The notes beneath the pieces are model-generated. The model was not told the DNA's origin. It did no database searches and saw nothing but the letters and a program-made list of their open reading frames with translations. A stretch of DNA of 64,000 nt from Chlorocebus sabaeus. Its lineage: Eukaryota > Chordata > Mammalia > Primates > Cercopithecidae. How positions within the stretch are numbered: the stretch's first letter is position 1; each line of letters starts with the position of its first letter. This document shows positions 1 through 12,673 of the stretch, in pieces. Position numbers and translations under genes: made by a program. Where the stretch lies: the NCBI RefSeq assembly GCF_047675955.1, contig NW_027327626.1, positions 62,001 through 126,000 on the forward strand, read 5' to 3'.

Positions 1-3000
1 ACAGGACCAGAGCGGCTCAAACCGGTTTTTACCAGATGACAACGGATCAAACCGGACCAGACCGGGTCACACCCGGATTAAAACCGGTCCAGACAGGCCC
101 AGACCGGCTGAAGCCGGATCAAACCAGACAAGACCGGCCCAGACTGGCTAAAACCGGGCCAGACCGGCTCAAACCGGTTTTGACCGGCTCAAATCAGACC
201 AGACCGGTTGAAACCGGTTTTTACTGGCTCACTCCGGTTTTGACCAGCTCAAAGCACCCCAGACCGGCTAAAACCGGTTTTCACTGGCTGAAACCGGTTT
301 TGACCTGATTAGACCGGATCAAACCAGACCAGACCGGCTCAGACAGGCTCAATCAGTTTTGACTGGCTTCAACCAGAGCAAACCGGCTGAAACCCGTTTT
401 GACTGGCTCGAACCGGTTTTGACCGGCTAAAACCAGACCAGACCAGCTCAAACCAGACTAGACCGGCTCAAACCTGTTTTGATTGGGTCAAACCGGTTTT
501 GAACTGCTCAAACCACACCAGACCGGCTCAAACGGGTTTTGACCGGCTAAAAACCGATTTAGACCGGATGAGACTGGATCAAACTGAATCAGACCCGGCC
601 CAGAACGGCTACAATCAGATCACACCGGACCAGACCGTCCGAGACCCGCCTGAAACTGCGCCACAAACCGGTTTTGACCTTTTCAAACCAGACCAGAATG
701 GCTCAAAGTGCTTTTGACTGGCTCGAACCGGTTTTGACCGGCTCAAACCAGAGCAGACCGGCTCAAACCAGACCAGACCGGCTCAAACTGGTTTTGACCG
801 GCTCATAGCTGTTTTGAACAGCTCAAACCACTCCAGACCGGCTAAAACCGGTTTTCACCGGCCCAAACCGGTTTTGACCCTGATTAGACCAGATCAAACC
901 AGACCAGACCAGCTCAGACAGGCTCGAATCGGTTTTGACTGGCTTCAACCAGACCAAACCGGCTCAAATCGGTTTTGACTGGCTCGAACCGGTTCTGACC
1001 GGCTCAAACCAGACCAGACCAGCTCAAACCGGTTTTGACCGTGTCAAACCGGTTTTGACTTGCTCAAACCACACCAGACCGGTTGAAATCCGTTTTGACT
1101 GGATGAGACCGTATTATAACGTACCAGAGCGGCCAAGACCGGCTAAAATCAGATCCCATCAGACCAGACCGTCCCAGACCACCTAAAACTGGGCCACTAA
1201 CCGGTTTTCACCAGTGCAAACGAGACCATACCGGCTCAAACCGATTTTGACCGACCTGAGCCGGTTTTGACCGGCTCAAACCAGACCAGTCCGTTTCAAA
1301 TCAGTTTTGACTGCCTTAATCAGGTTTTGACCGGCTAAAACCGGTTTTGACCGACTCCAACCACTCGAGACCGGGTAAAACCAGTTTTTTACCGGCTTAA
1401 ACCGGTTTTGACCTGATTAGACCAGCTGAAAACAGACCAGACTGGTTCAATCCGGTTTTGACTGGCACTAACCGGTTTTGAACGGCTCGAACCGATTTTG
1501 ACCGACTCAAACCGGTTTTCACCAGCTCAAACCACACCAGACCGGCTGAAACCGGTTTTGACTGGCTAAAACCGGGTTTGACCAGATGAGACCAGATCAA
1601 ACAGAATCAGACTGGCCCAGACCGGCTAAAATCAGATCAAACCGTACCCGAATGGCCCAGACTGCCTTAAACTGGGCCACTAACCAGTTTTGACCGGTTG
1701 AAACCAGGCCAGACCGGCTCAAACCAGTTTTGACCGACCTGAGTCGGTTATCAGCGGCTCAAACAAGACCAGACCGGTTGAAACCGGTTTTAACTGGCTC
1801 ACTCCGGTTTTGACCGGCTCAAACCCCTCCAGACCGGCTCAAACCGGTATTCACCGGCTCTAACCGCTTTTCACTTGATTAGACCGGATCAAACCGGACC
1901 AGACCGGCTCAGACAGACTCGAATCGGTTTTGACAGGCTTCAAACAGACCAAACCGGCTCAATTCGGTTTTGACCGGCTTGTACCGTTTTGACCGGCTCA
2001 AACCAGACCAGACCGGCTCAAACCAGACCAGACTGGCTCAAACCTGTTTTGACCGGGTCAAACCGGTTTTGAACTGCTCAAACCACACCAGACAGGCTGA
2101 AAACCGGTTTTGACCAGCTAAAACCGGTTTTTGAACGGATGAGACCGGATCAAACCGAATCAGACCGGCCCAGACCGCCTAAAACTGAGCCAGAAACCAG
2201 TTTTCACCCGTTCAAACCAGGCCAGACCGGCTCAAACCTGTTTTGACCGAGTCAAACCGTTTTGACCTGCTCAAACCACACCAGACCAGCTGAAATCGGT
2301 TTTGACTGGATGAGACCGTATTAAAAGGAACCAGAGCGGTCAAGACCAGCTAAAATCATATCCAACTGGACCAGACCGTCACAGACCTCCTAAAACTGGG
2401 CCACAAACCGGTTTTGAACGGTGCAAACAAGACCAGACCAGCTCAAACCGGTTTTGACCGGCTCAAAGCGGTTTTTGACCGGACCAAACCAGACTCTACC
2501 GGCCCAGATCAGCTGAAAGCAGATCAAACAGGACCAGACTGGCCCAGACCGGCTGAAAGCGGGCCACAAAGCGGTTTTGACCGGCTCAAACCAGACCAGA
2601 TTGGCTCAAACCAATTTTGACCGACCTGAGCCGGTTTTGACCGGCTCAAACCAGACCAGACTGGTTCAAACCGGTTTTGACTGCCTCAATTCGCTTTTGA
2701 CCGGCTGAAACCGGTTTTGACCGGCTCAAACCACTCCAGACCGGGGTAAAACCGGTTTTTACCGGCTTAAACCGGTTTTGACCGGATTAGACCAGCTCAA
2801 ACCAGACCAGACCGGTTCAATCCGGTTTGGATTGTCACCAACCGGTTTTGAATGCCTCGAACCGGTTTTGACAGGCTCAAACCGGTTTTGACCAGCTCAA
2901 ACCACACCAGACCGGCTGAAACCGGTTTTGACCGGCTAAAACCGGGTTTGACCAGATGAGACCGCATCAAACCAAATCAGACAGTCCCAGACCAGCTAAA

Positions 3001-6000
3001 ATCCGATCAAACCGTACCCGACCGGCCCAGACTGCCTAAAACTGAGCCAGAAACCGGTTTTGACCGGTTCAAACCAGGCCAGACCGGCTCAAACCGATTT
3101 TGACCGACCTGAGCCGAGTTTCACCGGCTCAAACCAGACCAGACCGGCTCAAACCGGCTTTGACCGGATCAAAGCGGTTTTGACTGGATCAAACCAGACT
3201 CGACCGGCACAGACAAGCTGAAACCGGATCAAACAGGACTAGACCGGACCAGACCAGCTGAAAGTGGGCCACAAAGCTGTTTTGACCAGCTGAAACCAGA
3301 CCAGACCGGCTCAAACCGGATTTGACCGGCCTGAGCCGGTTAAGAACGGCTCAAACCAGACCAGAGCGGCTCAAACCGGACCAGAGTGGCTTTAACAGGT
3401 TTTTACCAGATGACAACGGATCAAACCAGACCAGACCGGCTCACACCGGATCAAACCGGACCAGACAGGCCCAGACCGGCTGAAACCGGAGCAAACCGGA
3501 CCAGACCGGCCCAGACTGGCTAAACTGGGCCAGACGGGCTCAAACCGGTTTTGACCGGCTCAAACCAGACCAGACCGGTTCAAACCGGTTTTCACTGGCT
3601 CAGTCCGGGTTTGACCGGCTCAAACCACTCCAGACCGGCTAAAACCGGTTTTCACTGGCTCAAACCGGTTTTGACCTGATTAGACCGGCTCAAACTGGAC
3701 CAGACCGGCTCAATCCGGACCAGAGCGGCTCAAACCAGTTTTGACCGGATGACAACGGATCAAACCAGACCAGACTGTCTCACACCGGATCAAACTGGCC
3801 AAGACAGGCCCAGAACGGGTGAAACCGGATCAAACCAGACAAGAACGGCACAGAAAGGCTAAAACTGGGTCAGACCGGCTCAAACCGGTTTTGACCGGCT
3901 CAAACCAGACCAGACAGGTTCAAACCGGTTTTGACTGGCTCAATCCGGTTTGACCGGCTCAAACCGGTTTTGACCAGCTCAAACCACTCCAGACCGCCTA
4001 AAACCGGTTTTCAACGGCCCAAACCGGTTTTATCCTGATTCGACCGGGTCAAACCGGACCAGACCGGCTCAGATAGGCTTGAATTCGTTTCGACTGACTT
4101 CAATCAGACAAAACCGGCTCAATCCGGTTTTGAGTGGCTCGAACCGGTTTTGACCAGCTCAAACCAGACCAGACCGGCTCAAACCAAACCAGACCGGCCA
4201 CAACCGGTTTTGACCTGCTCAAACCACACCAGACCGACTGAAACCGGTTTTGACTGGCTAAAACCGGTTTTGACCGTATGAGACCAGATCAAACCAAATC
4301 AGACCGGCCCAGACCGTCTAAAATCAGATCAAACCGGACCAGACAGGCCCAGACCGCCTAAAACTGGGCCACAAACCGGTTTTGACCGGTGCAAACCAGA
4401 CCAGACCGGCTCAAACTGGTTTTGACTGACCTGAGCCGGTTTTGACCGGCGCAAACCAGACCAGACCGGTTCAAACCGGTTTTGACTGCCTCAATCCGGT
4501 TTTGACCGGCTAACCAGTTTTAACAGGCTCAAACCACTCCAGACCGGGCAAAAACCGGTTTTCAGTGACTTAAACCGGTTTTCACCTGATTAGACCAGCT
4601 CAAACCAGACCTGACCAATTCAATGCGGTTTTGACTGGCACAAACCGGTTTTGAACGGCTCGAACCGGTTTTGACGGCTCAAACCACACCAGACCGGCTG
4701 AAACCGGTTTTGACCGGCTAAAACCGGGTTTGACCAGATGAGACCGGAACAAACCGAATCAGATCGGCCCAGACCGGCTAAAATCGGATCAAATCGGACC
4801 AGAACGGCCCAGAGCGCCTAAAACTGGGCCACAAACCAGTTTTGACCGTTTCAAACCCGACCAGACCGGCTCAAACCGGTTTTCACCGGCTCAAACCGGT
4901 TTTCACCAGCTCGAACCGGTTTTGACCGGCTCAAACCAGACCATACTGGCTCAAACCGGTTTTGGCCGGCTCAAACCAGACCAGACAGGTTCAAACCGGT
5001 TTTGACTGCCTCAATTCGGTTTTGACCATCTGAAACCAGTTTTGACCGGCTCAAACCACTCCAGAACGGGTAAAACCGGTTTCTACCGGCTTAAACCGGT
5101 TTTGACCTGATTAGACCAGCTCAAACCAGACCTGACCGTTTCAATCCGGTTTTGATCGGCACAAACCGGTTTTCAACGGCTCGAACCGGTTTTGACAGGC
5201 TCAAACCGGTTTTGACTGGCTCAAACCACACCAGAGCGGCTGAAACCGGTTTTGACCGGCTAAAACCGGGTTTGACCGGATGAGACCACAACAAACCGTA
5301 TCAGACCAGCCCAGACCAGCTAAAATCCGAGGAAACCGTACCCGACTGGCCCAGACTGCCAAAAAACCGGCCACAAACCGGTTTTGACCGGTTCAAACCA
5401 GGCCAGACCGGCTCAAACCGGTTTTGACCGACCTGAGCCGGTTTTCACCGGATCAAACCAGACCAGACCGGTTCAAACCGGTTTTGACCGGCTCAAAGCG
5501 GTTTGACCGGATCAAACCAGACTCGACCAGCCCAGATGAGCTGAAAGCGGATGAAACAGGACCAGACCGGCCCAGACAGGCTGAAAGTGGGCTACAAAGC
5601 GGTTTTGACCGGCTGAAACCAGACCAGACCGGCTGAAACCGGTTTTGACCATCCTGAGCCGATTTACAATGGCTCAAACCAGACCAGAGCAGCTCAAACC
5701 GGACCACAACGGCTCAAACCGGTTTTTACCAGATGACACCATATCCAACCAGACCAGACCGGCTCACACCGGATCAAACCAGACCAGACAGGCCCAGAGC
5801 GGCTGATACCGGATCAAACCAGACCAGACCGGCCCAGACTGGCTAAAACCTGGCCAGACTGGCTCAAACTGCTTTTGACCGGCTCAAAGCAGACAGACCG
5901 GTTCAAACCGGTTTTGACTGGCTCAATCCAGTTTTGACCGGCTCAAACCACTCCAGACCTGCTAAAACCGGTTTTCACTGACTCATACCGGTTTTGACTT

Positions 6001-7920
6001 GATTAGACCGGATCAAACCGGACCAGACCGGCTCAGACAGTCTTGACTCAGTTTTGACATTCTTCAAACAGACCAAACCTGCTCAAAGCGGTTTTGAGCG
6101 GCTCAAACCAAACCAGACCGGCGCAAACAAGAACAGACCGGCTCAAACCTGTTTTGACCGTGTCAAACCGGTTTTGACCTGCTCAAACCACACCAGACCG
6201 GCTGAAACCCGTTTTGACCGGCTAAAAGCGGTTTTGACCGGATGAGACCGGATCAATCCGAATCAGACCGGCCCAGAATGGCTAAAATCGGATAACACCG
6301 GTCCAGACCGGCCCAGACCGCCTAAAACTGGGCCACAAACCGGTTTTGACCGGTCCAAACCAGACCAGACTGGCTCAAAGCGGTTTTGACCGGTTCGAAG
6401 CGGTTTTGACCGGCTCAAACCAGAGCAGACCGGCTCAAAGCGGTTTTGACCGGCTCGAACCGGTTTTGACCAGCTCAAACCAGAGAAGACCTCCTCAAAC
6501 CAGACCAGACTGGCTTAAACCGGTTTTGACCGGCTCAAAGCTGTTTTGACCGGATCAAACCGGACTCGACTAGCCCAGACCAGCTGAAACCAGATCAAAC
6601 CGGAGCAGACTGGCCCAGACCGGCTGAAACCGGACCACAAACCGGTTTTGACCGGATGAAACCAGACCAGACTGGCTCAAACCGGTTTTGACCGGCCTGA
6701 GCCTTTTTAGACTGGCTCAATCCAGACCAGACTGGCTCAGTCTGGACCAGAGCGGCTCAAACCGATTTTGACCGGATGACAACGGATCAAACCGGACCAG
6801 ACTCGCTCACACCGGATCAAACTGGCCCAGACAGGCCCAGACCGGCTGAAACCGCATCAAACCAGATGAGAGTGGAACAGACCGGCTAAAACCAGGCCAG
6901 ACCGGCTCAAACCGGTTTTGCCCGGCTCAAAGCAGACCAGACAGGTTCAAACCGGTTTTGACCAGCTCAATCCTGTTTTGACTGGCTCAAACCGGTTTTG
7001 ACCAGATCAAACCACTCCAGACCGGCTGAAACCAGTTTTCAACGGCCCAAACCGGTTTTGACCTGATTATACCGGGTCAAACCAGACCAGACCGGCTCAG
7101 ATAAGCTCGAATTGGTTTTGACTGACTTCAATCAGACCAAACCGGCTCAATCCGGTTTTGACCGGCTCGAACCGGTTTTGACCAGCTCAAACCAGACCAG
7201 ACCGGCTCAAACCAGTTTTAACCTGCTCAAACCACATCAGACCAGCTGAAACCGGATTTGAACGGCTAAAACCGGTTTTGACCGGATGAGACCAGATCAA
7301 ACCGAATCAGACCGGCCCAGACCGTGTAAAATCGGATCAAACCGGACCAGACCGGCCCAGACCGCCTAAAACTGGGCCACACACCGGTTTTAACCAGTGA
7401 AAACCAGACCAGACTGGCTCAAACCGGTTTTGACCGACCTGAGCCGGTTTAGACCGGCCCAAACCAGACCAGACCGGTTCAAACCGGTTTTGACTCCCTC
7501 AATCCGGTTTTGACCGGCTGAAACCGGTTTTGACCCGCTCAAAACACTCCAGACCGGGTAAAACCTGTTTTCAGCGGCTTAAACCGGTTTTGACCTGATT
7601 AGACCAGCTCAAAATAGACCAGACCGGTTCAATGCGGTTCTCACTGGAACAAACCGGTTTTGAACGGCTCGAACCGGTTTTAATCAGCTCAAACCGGTTT
7701 TCACCGGCTCAAACAACACCAGACCGGCTAAAACCGGTTTTGACCGGCTAAAACCGGGTTTGACCAGATGAGACCGGATCAAACCGAATCAGAATGGTCC
7801 AGACAGGCTAAAATGTGATCAAACCGTACCCGACCGGCCCAGACTGCCTAAAACTGGGCCACAAACCGGTTTTGACCAGTTCAAATGAGACCAGACCGGC
7901 TCAAACCGGTTTTGACCGGC
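1..7920. repeat. Deca-satellite, family A higher-order variants, left part
   Basis: This stretch has no gene. It holds decamer repeats arranged in irregular composites of about 0.4-1.2 kb. A typical composite runs GATGAGACC, then CGAATCAGACC, then AAAACTGGGCCAC, then CCTGAGCC. Rare markers include GTATTATAAC at 1111, GCCACTAACC at 1193, GTATTAAAA near 2312, GATAACACC at 6291 and CCTGAGCCTTTTTAG at 6696. Each of these recurs in the 41-50 kb part of the window, which is why both regions are placed in one family. The open frames here are repeat translations and are not reported as genes. Confidence 0.75.
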
Positions 7921-8630
7921 TAAAACGGTTTTGAAGGGATCAAACCAGACTCTACCGGCCCAGATCAGCTGAAAGCGGATCAAACAGGACTAGACCAGCC
8001 CAGACCGGCTGAAAGCGGGCCACAAAGCGGTTTTGACTGGCTGAAACCAGACCAGACTGGCTCAAACCGGTTTTGACCGGCCTGAGCCGGTTTAGACTGG
8101 CTCAAACCAGACCAGAGCGGCTCAAACCGGACCAGAGCGGCTCAAACCGGTTTTTACCAGAGGACAACGGATCAAACCGGACCAGACCGGCTCACACCGG
8201 ATCAAAACGGACCAGACAGGCCCGGACCAGCTGAAACAAGATCAAACCGGACCAGACCGGCCCAGACTGGCTAAACTGGGCCAGACAGGCTCAAACCGGT
8301 TTTGACCGGCTCAAACCAGACCAGACCGTTTCAAACCGGTTTTGACTGGCTCAATCCGGTTTTGACCAGCTCAAACCGGTTTTGACCGGCTCAAACCACT
8401 CCAGACCGGCTAAAACCGGTTTTCAACGGCCCATACCGGTTTTGACCTGATTAGACCGGATCAAACCGGACCCAACGGGCTCAGACAGTCTCAAATCGGT
8501 TTTCACTGGCTTCAACCAGACCAAACCAGCTCAAACCGGTTTTGATGGGCTCGAACCAGTTTTGACCGGCTCAAACCGGTTTTGTCCTGCTCAAACCACA
8601 CCAGACCAGCTGAAACCGGTTTTGACCGGC
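7921..8630. repeat. 710-bp tandem duplication, copy 1
   Basis: This is a 710-bp block beginning TAAAACGGTTTTGAAGGG. It is repeated immediately downstream at a constant offset of 710, which I checked at seven positions along the block with no net insertion or deletion. By eye the copies differ by scattered single-base changes only, and I estimate well above 95% identity. The unit length is exactly 71 decamers, as expected if the exchange was in register with the basic repeat. Confidence 0.85.
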
Positions 8631-9340
8631 TAAAACGGTTTTGAAGGGATCAAACCAGACTCTACCGGCCCAGATCAGCTGAAAGCGGATCAAACAGGAC
8701 TAGACCAGCCCAGACCGGCTGAAAGCGGGCCACAAAGCGGTTTTGACCGGCTGAAACCAGACCAGACTGGCTCAAACCGGTTTTGACTGGCCTGAGCCGG
8801 TTTAGAACGGCTCAAACCAGACCAGAGCGGCTCAAACCGGACCAGAGCAGCTCAAACCGGTTTTTACCAGAGGAAAACGGATCAAACCGGACCAGACCAG
8901 CTCACACCGGATCAAAACGTACCAGACAGGCCCGGACCGGCTGAATCAAGATCAAACCGGACCAGACCGGCCCAGACTGGCTAAACTGGGCCAGACAGGC
9001 TCAAACCGGTTTTGACCGGCTCAAACCAGACCAGACCGTTTCAAACCGGTTTTGACTGGCTCAATCCGGTTTTGACCAGCTCAAACCGGTTTTGACCGGC
9101 TCAAACCACTCCAGACCGGCTAAAACCGGTTTTCAACGGCCCAAACCGGTTTTGACCTGATTAGACCAGATCAAACCGGACCCAACGGGCTCAGACAGGC
9201 TCAAATCGGTTTTCACTGGCTTCAACCAGACCAAACCGGCTCAAACCGGTTTTGATGGGCTCGAACCAGTTTTGACCGGCTGAAACCGGTTTTGACCTGC
9301 TCAAACCACACCAGACCGGCTGAAACCGGTTTTGTCTGGC
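8631..9340. repeat. 710-bp tandem duplication, copy 2
   Basis: This is the second copy of the 710-bp block. It shares the unusual words GAAGGGATCAAACC, ATCAAAACG and TTTTGATGGGCTCG with copy 1. The next decamers, from 9331, begin to depart from the start of copy 1 (TAAAACCCG instead of TAAAACGG), so the right edge is placed near 9340. Confidence 0.85.
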
Positions 9341-11600
9341 TAAAACCCGTTTTGACCGGATCAGACCGGATCAAAACGAATCAGACTGGCGCAGACTGTC
9401 TAAAATCGGATCAAACTGGACCAGACCAGCCCAGACCGCCTAAAACTGGGCCACAAACGGGTTTTGACCGGCTCAAACCAGACCAGACCGGCTCAAACCA
9501 GACCAGACCGGCTGAAACCGGTTTTGACCGGCTCAAACCACACCAGACAGACTCAAAGCGGTTTTGACCGGATGAGACACGATAAAACCGGACCAGACCA
9601 GCTCAATCCAGATGAAACTGCACCTGAACGGCCCAGAACACCTGAAGCTGGAGCAAACTGGACCAGACCGGTCCAGACAGGCTAAAACCGGGCCACAAAC
9701 CGGTTTTGACCGGCTCAAACCGGTTTTGACCAGCTCAAACCAGACCAGACCGGCTCAAACCAGACCAGACAGCCTCAAACCGTTTTTGACCGGGTCAAAC
9801 CGGTTTTGACCTGCTCAAACCACACCAGACCGGCTGAAATCGCTTTTAACCGGATTAGACCATATTAAAATGAACCAGAGCGGTCAAGACCAGCTAAAAT
9901 TGGATCCAACCGGACCAGACCGTCCCAGACCGCCTAAAACTGGGCCACAAACCGGTTTTGACCTGTGCAAACCAGACCAGACCGGCTCAAACCTGTTTTG
10001 ACTGACCTGAGCCGGTTTTGACTGGCTCAAACCAGACCAGAGCGGCTCAAACCGGACCACAGCGGCTGAAAACAGTTTTTACCAGATTACACCGTATCAA
10101 ACCGGAACAGACCGGCTCACACCGGATCAAACCGGACTAGACAGGCCAAGACCGGCTGAAACCGGATCAAACTGGACCAGACCGGCCCAGACTGGCTAAA
10201 ACCGGGCCAGACCGGCTCAAACTGCTTTTGACCGGCTCAAACCAGACCAGACCGGTACAAACCAGTTTTGACTGGCTCAATCCGGTTTTGACCGGCTAAA
10301 ACCACTCCAGACCGACTAAAACCGGTTTTCACTGGCTCAAACCGGTTTTGACCTGATTAGACCGGATCAAACCAGACCAGACCGGCTCAGACAGTCTCGA
10401 ATCAGTTTTGACTGGCTTCAAACCGACCAAACCGGCTCATACCGGTTTTGACCAGCTCAAACCAGACCAGACCAGCTCAATCCAGACCAGAGCGGCTCAA
10501 ACCGGTTTTGACCAGATGACAACGGATCAAACCAGACCAGACTGGCTCACACCGGATCAAACTGGCCCAGACAGGCCCAGACTGGCTGAAACCCGATCAA
10601 ACCAGATGAGAGTGGAACAGACCAACTAAAACCGGGCCAGACCGGCTCAAGCCGGTTTTGACCGCCTCAAAGCAGATCAGACAGGTTCAAACCAGTTTTG
10701 ACTGGCTCAATCCGGTTTTGACCAGCTCAAACCGGTTTTGACCAGCTCAAACCACTCCAAACCAGCTAAAACGGGTTTTCAACGGCCCAAACCGGTTTTG
10801 ACCTGATTAGACCGGGTCAAACCAGACCAGACCGGCTCAGACAGGTTCGAATTGGTTTCGACTGACTTCAACCAGACCAAACCGGCTCAATACGCTTTTG
10901 ACCGGCTCGAACCAGTTTTGACCAGCTCAAACCAGACCAGACCGGCTGAAACCAGACCAGACAGGCTCATACCGGTTTTGACCTGCTCAAACCACACCAC
11001 ACCGGCTGAAACCCGTTTTGACTGGCTAAAACCGGTTTTGACCGGATGAGACCAGATCAAACCGAATCAGACTGGCCCACACCAGTTAAAATCGGATCAA
11101 ACTGGACCAGACCGGCCCAGACCGCCTAAAACTGGACCACAAACCGGTTTTGACCGGTTCAAACCAGACCAGACTGGCTCAAACCGGTTTTGACCGGCTC
11201 GAAGCGATTTTGACCGGCTCAAACCAGAGCAGACTGGCTCAAACCAGACCAGACCGGGTAAAACCGGTTTCAGCGCCTTAAACCGGTTTTGACTTGATTA
11301 CACCAGCTCAAACCAGACCAGACCGGTTCAATGCGGTTTTGACTGGCACAAACCGGTTTTGAACGGCTTGAACCGGTTTTGACCGGCTCAAACAACACCA
11401 GACCAGTTGAAACCGGTTTTGACTGGCTAAAACCGGGTTTGACCAGATGAGACCGGATCAAACCGAATCAGACCGGCCCAGACCGGCTAAAATCGGATCA
11501 AACCATACCCGACCGGCCCAGACTGACTAAAACTGGGCCACAAACCGGTTTTGACCGGTTCAAACCAGACCAAACCGTCTCAAACCGGTTTTGACCGGAT
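9341..11600. repeat. Deca-satellite, family A, block with GAGACACGATAAAA marker
   Basis: There is no gene here. This is decamer satellite containing the rare word GAGACACGAT at 9574, followed by GAACGGCCCAGAACACCTGA-like units. The same block recurs at 41417, 46871 and 47503. The word GATGGGC at 9254 and GAGACACGAT at 9574 are both displaced by exactly 31,843 from their counterparts at 41097 and 41417, so this is a shared higher-order segment and not a chance similarity. The stretch ends where family B variants begin, around 11.6 kb. That boundary is approximate. Confidence 0.7.
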
Positions 11601-12673
11601 GAAAACGGATCAAACCGGACCACACTGGCTCACACCAGATGAAACCGGACCAGACAGTCCAAAACCGGCTGAAACCAGATCAAACCAGATGAGAGCGGCA
11701 CAGAACGGCTAAAACCGGGCCAGACGGGCTCAAACCGGTTTTGAGCGGCTCAAACCAGACCAGACAGCTTCAAACTGGTTTTGACAGGCTCCATCGGGGT
11801 TTGACCGGCTCGTACCGGTTTTGACCAGCTCAAACCGCTCCACACCGCCTAAAACAGGTTTTCAACGGCCCAAACCGGTTTTGACCTGATTAGACTGGGT
11901 CAAACCGGACCTGACCGGCTCTGATAGGCTCAAATTCATTTCGACTGACTTCAACCATACCAAACTGGCTCCATCCGGTTTTGACCAGCTCGAACCGGTT
12001 TTGACCAGCTCAAACCAGACCAGACTGACTCAAACCAGACCAGACAGGCCAAAACAGGTTTTGACCGGCTCCAACCGGTTTTGACTTGCTCAAACCACAC
12101 CAGACCGGCTGAAACCGGTTTTGACCGGCTAAAACCGGTTTTGACCGGATGAGACCGGATGAAATCGAATAAGACTGGCCCAGACTGGCTAAAATCGGGT
12201 CAAACCGGCCCAGACCGCCTAAAACTGGGCCACAAACCGGTTCAGACCGGTTCAAACCAGACCAGACCGGCTCAAACCGGTTTTGACCGACCTGAGCCGG
12301 TTTTGACCAGCTCCAACCAGACCAGACTGGTTGAAACCGGTTTTGACTGCCTCAATCCGGTTTTGACCGGCTGAAACCGGTTTCGACCGGCTCAAAGCGG
12401 TTTTGACCGGATCAAACCAGACTCTACCGGCCCAGATGAGCTGAAAGCGGATCAAACAGGAGCAGACCGGCCCACACCAGCTGAAAGCAGGCCACGAAGC
12501 GGTTTTGACAGGCTGAAACCAGACCAGACCGGCTCAAACCGGTTTTCACTGATCTGAGCCAGTTTTGACCGCCTCAAACCAGACCAGACCGGTTCAAACC
12601 GGTTTTGACTGCCTCAATTCGGTTTGACCGGCTGAAACCGGTTTTGACCGGCTCAAACCACTCCAGACCGGGT

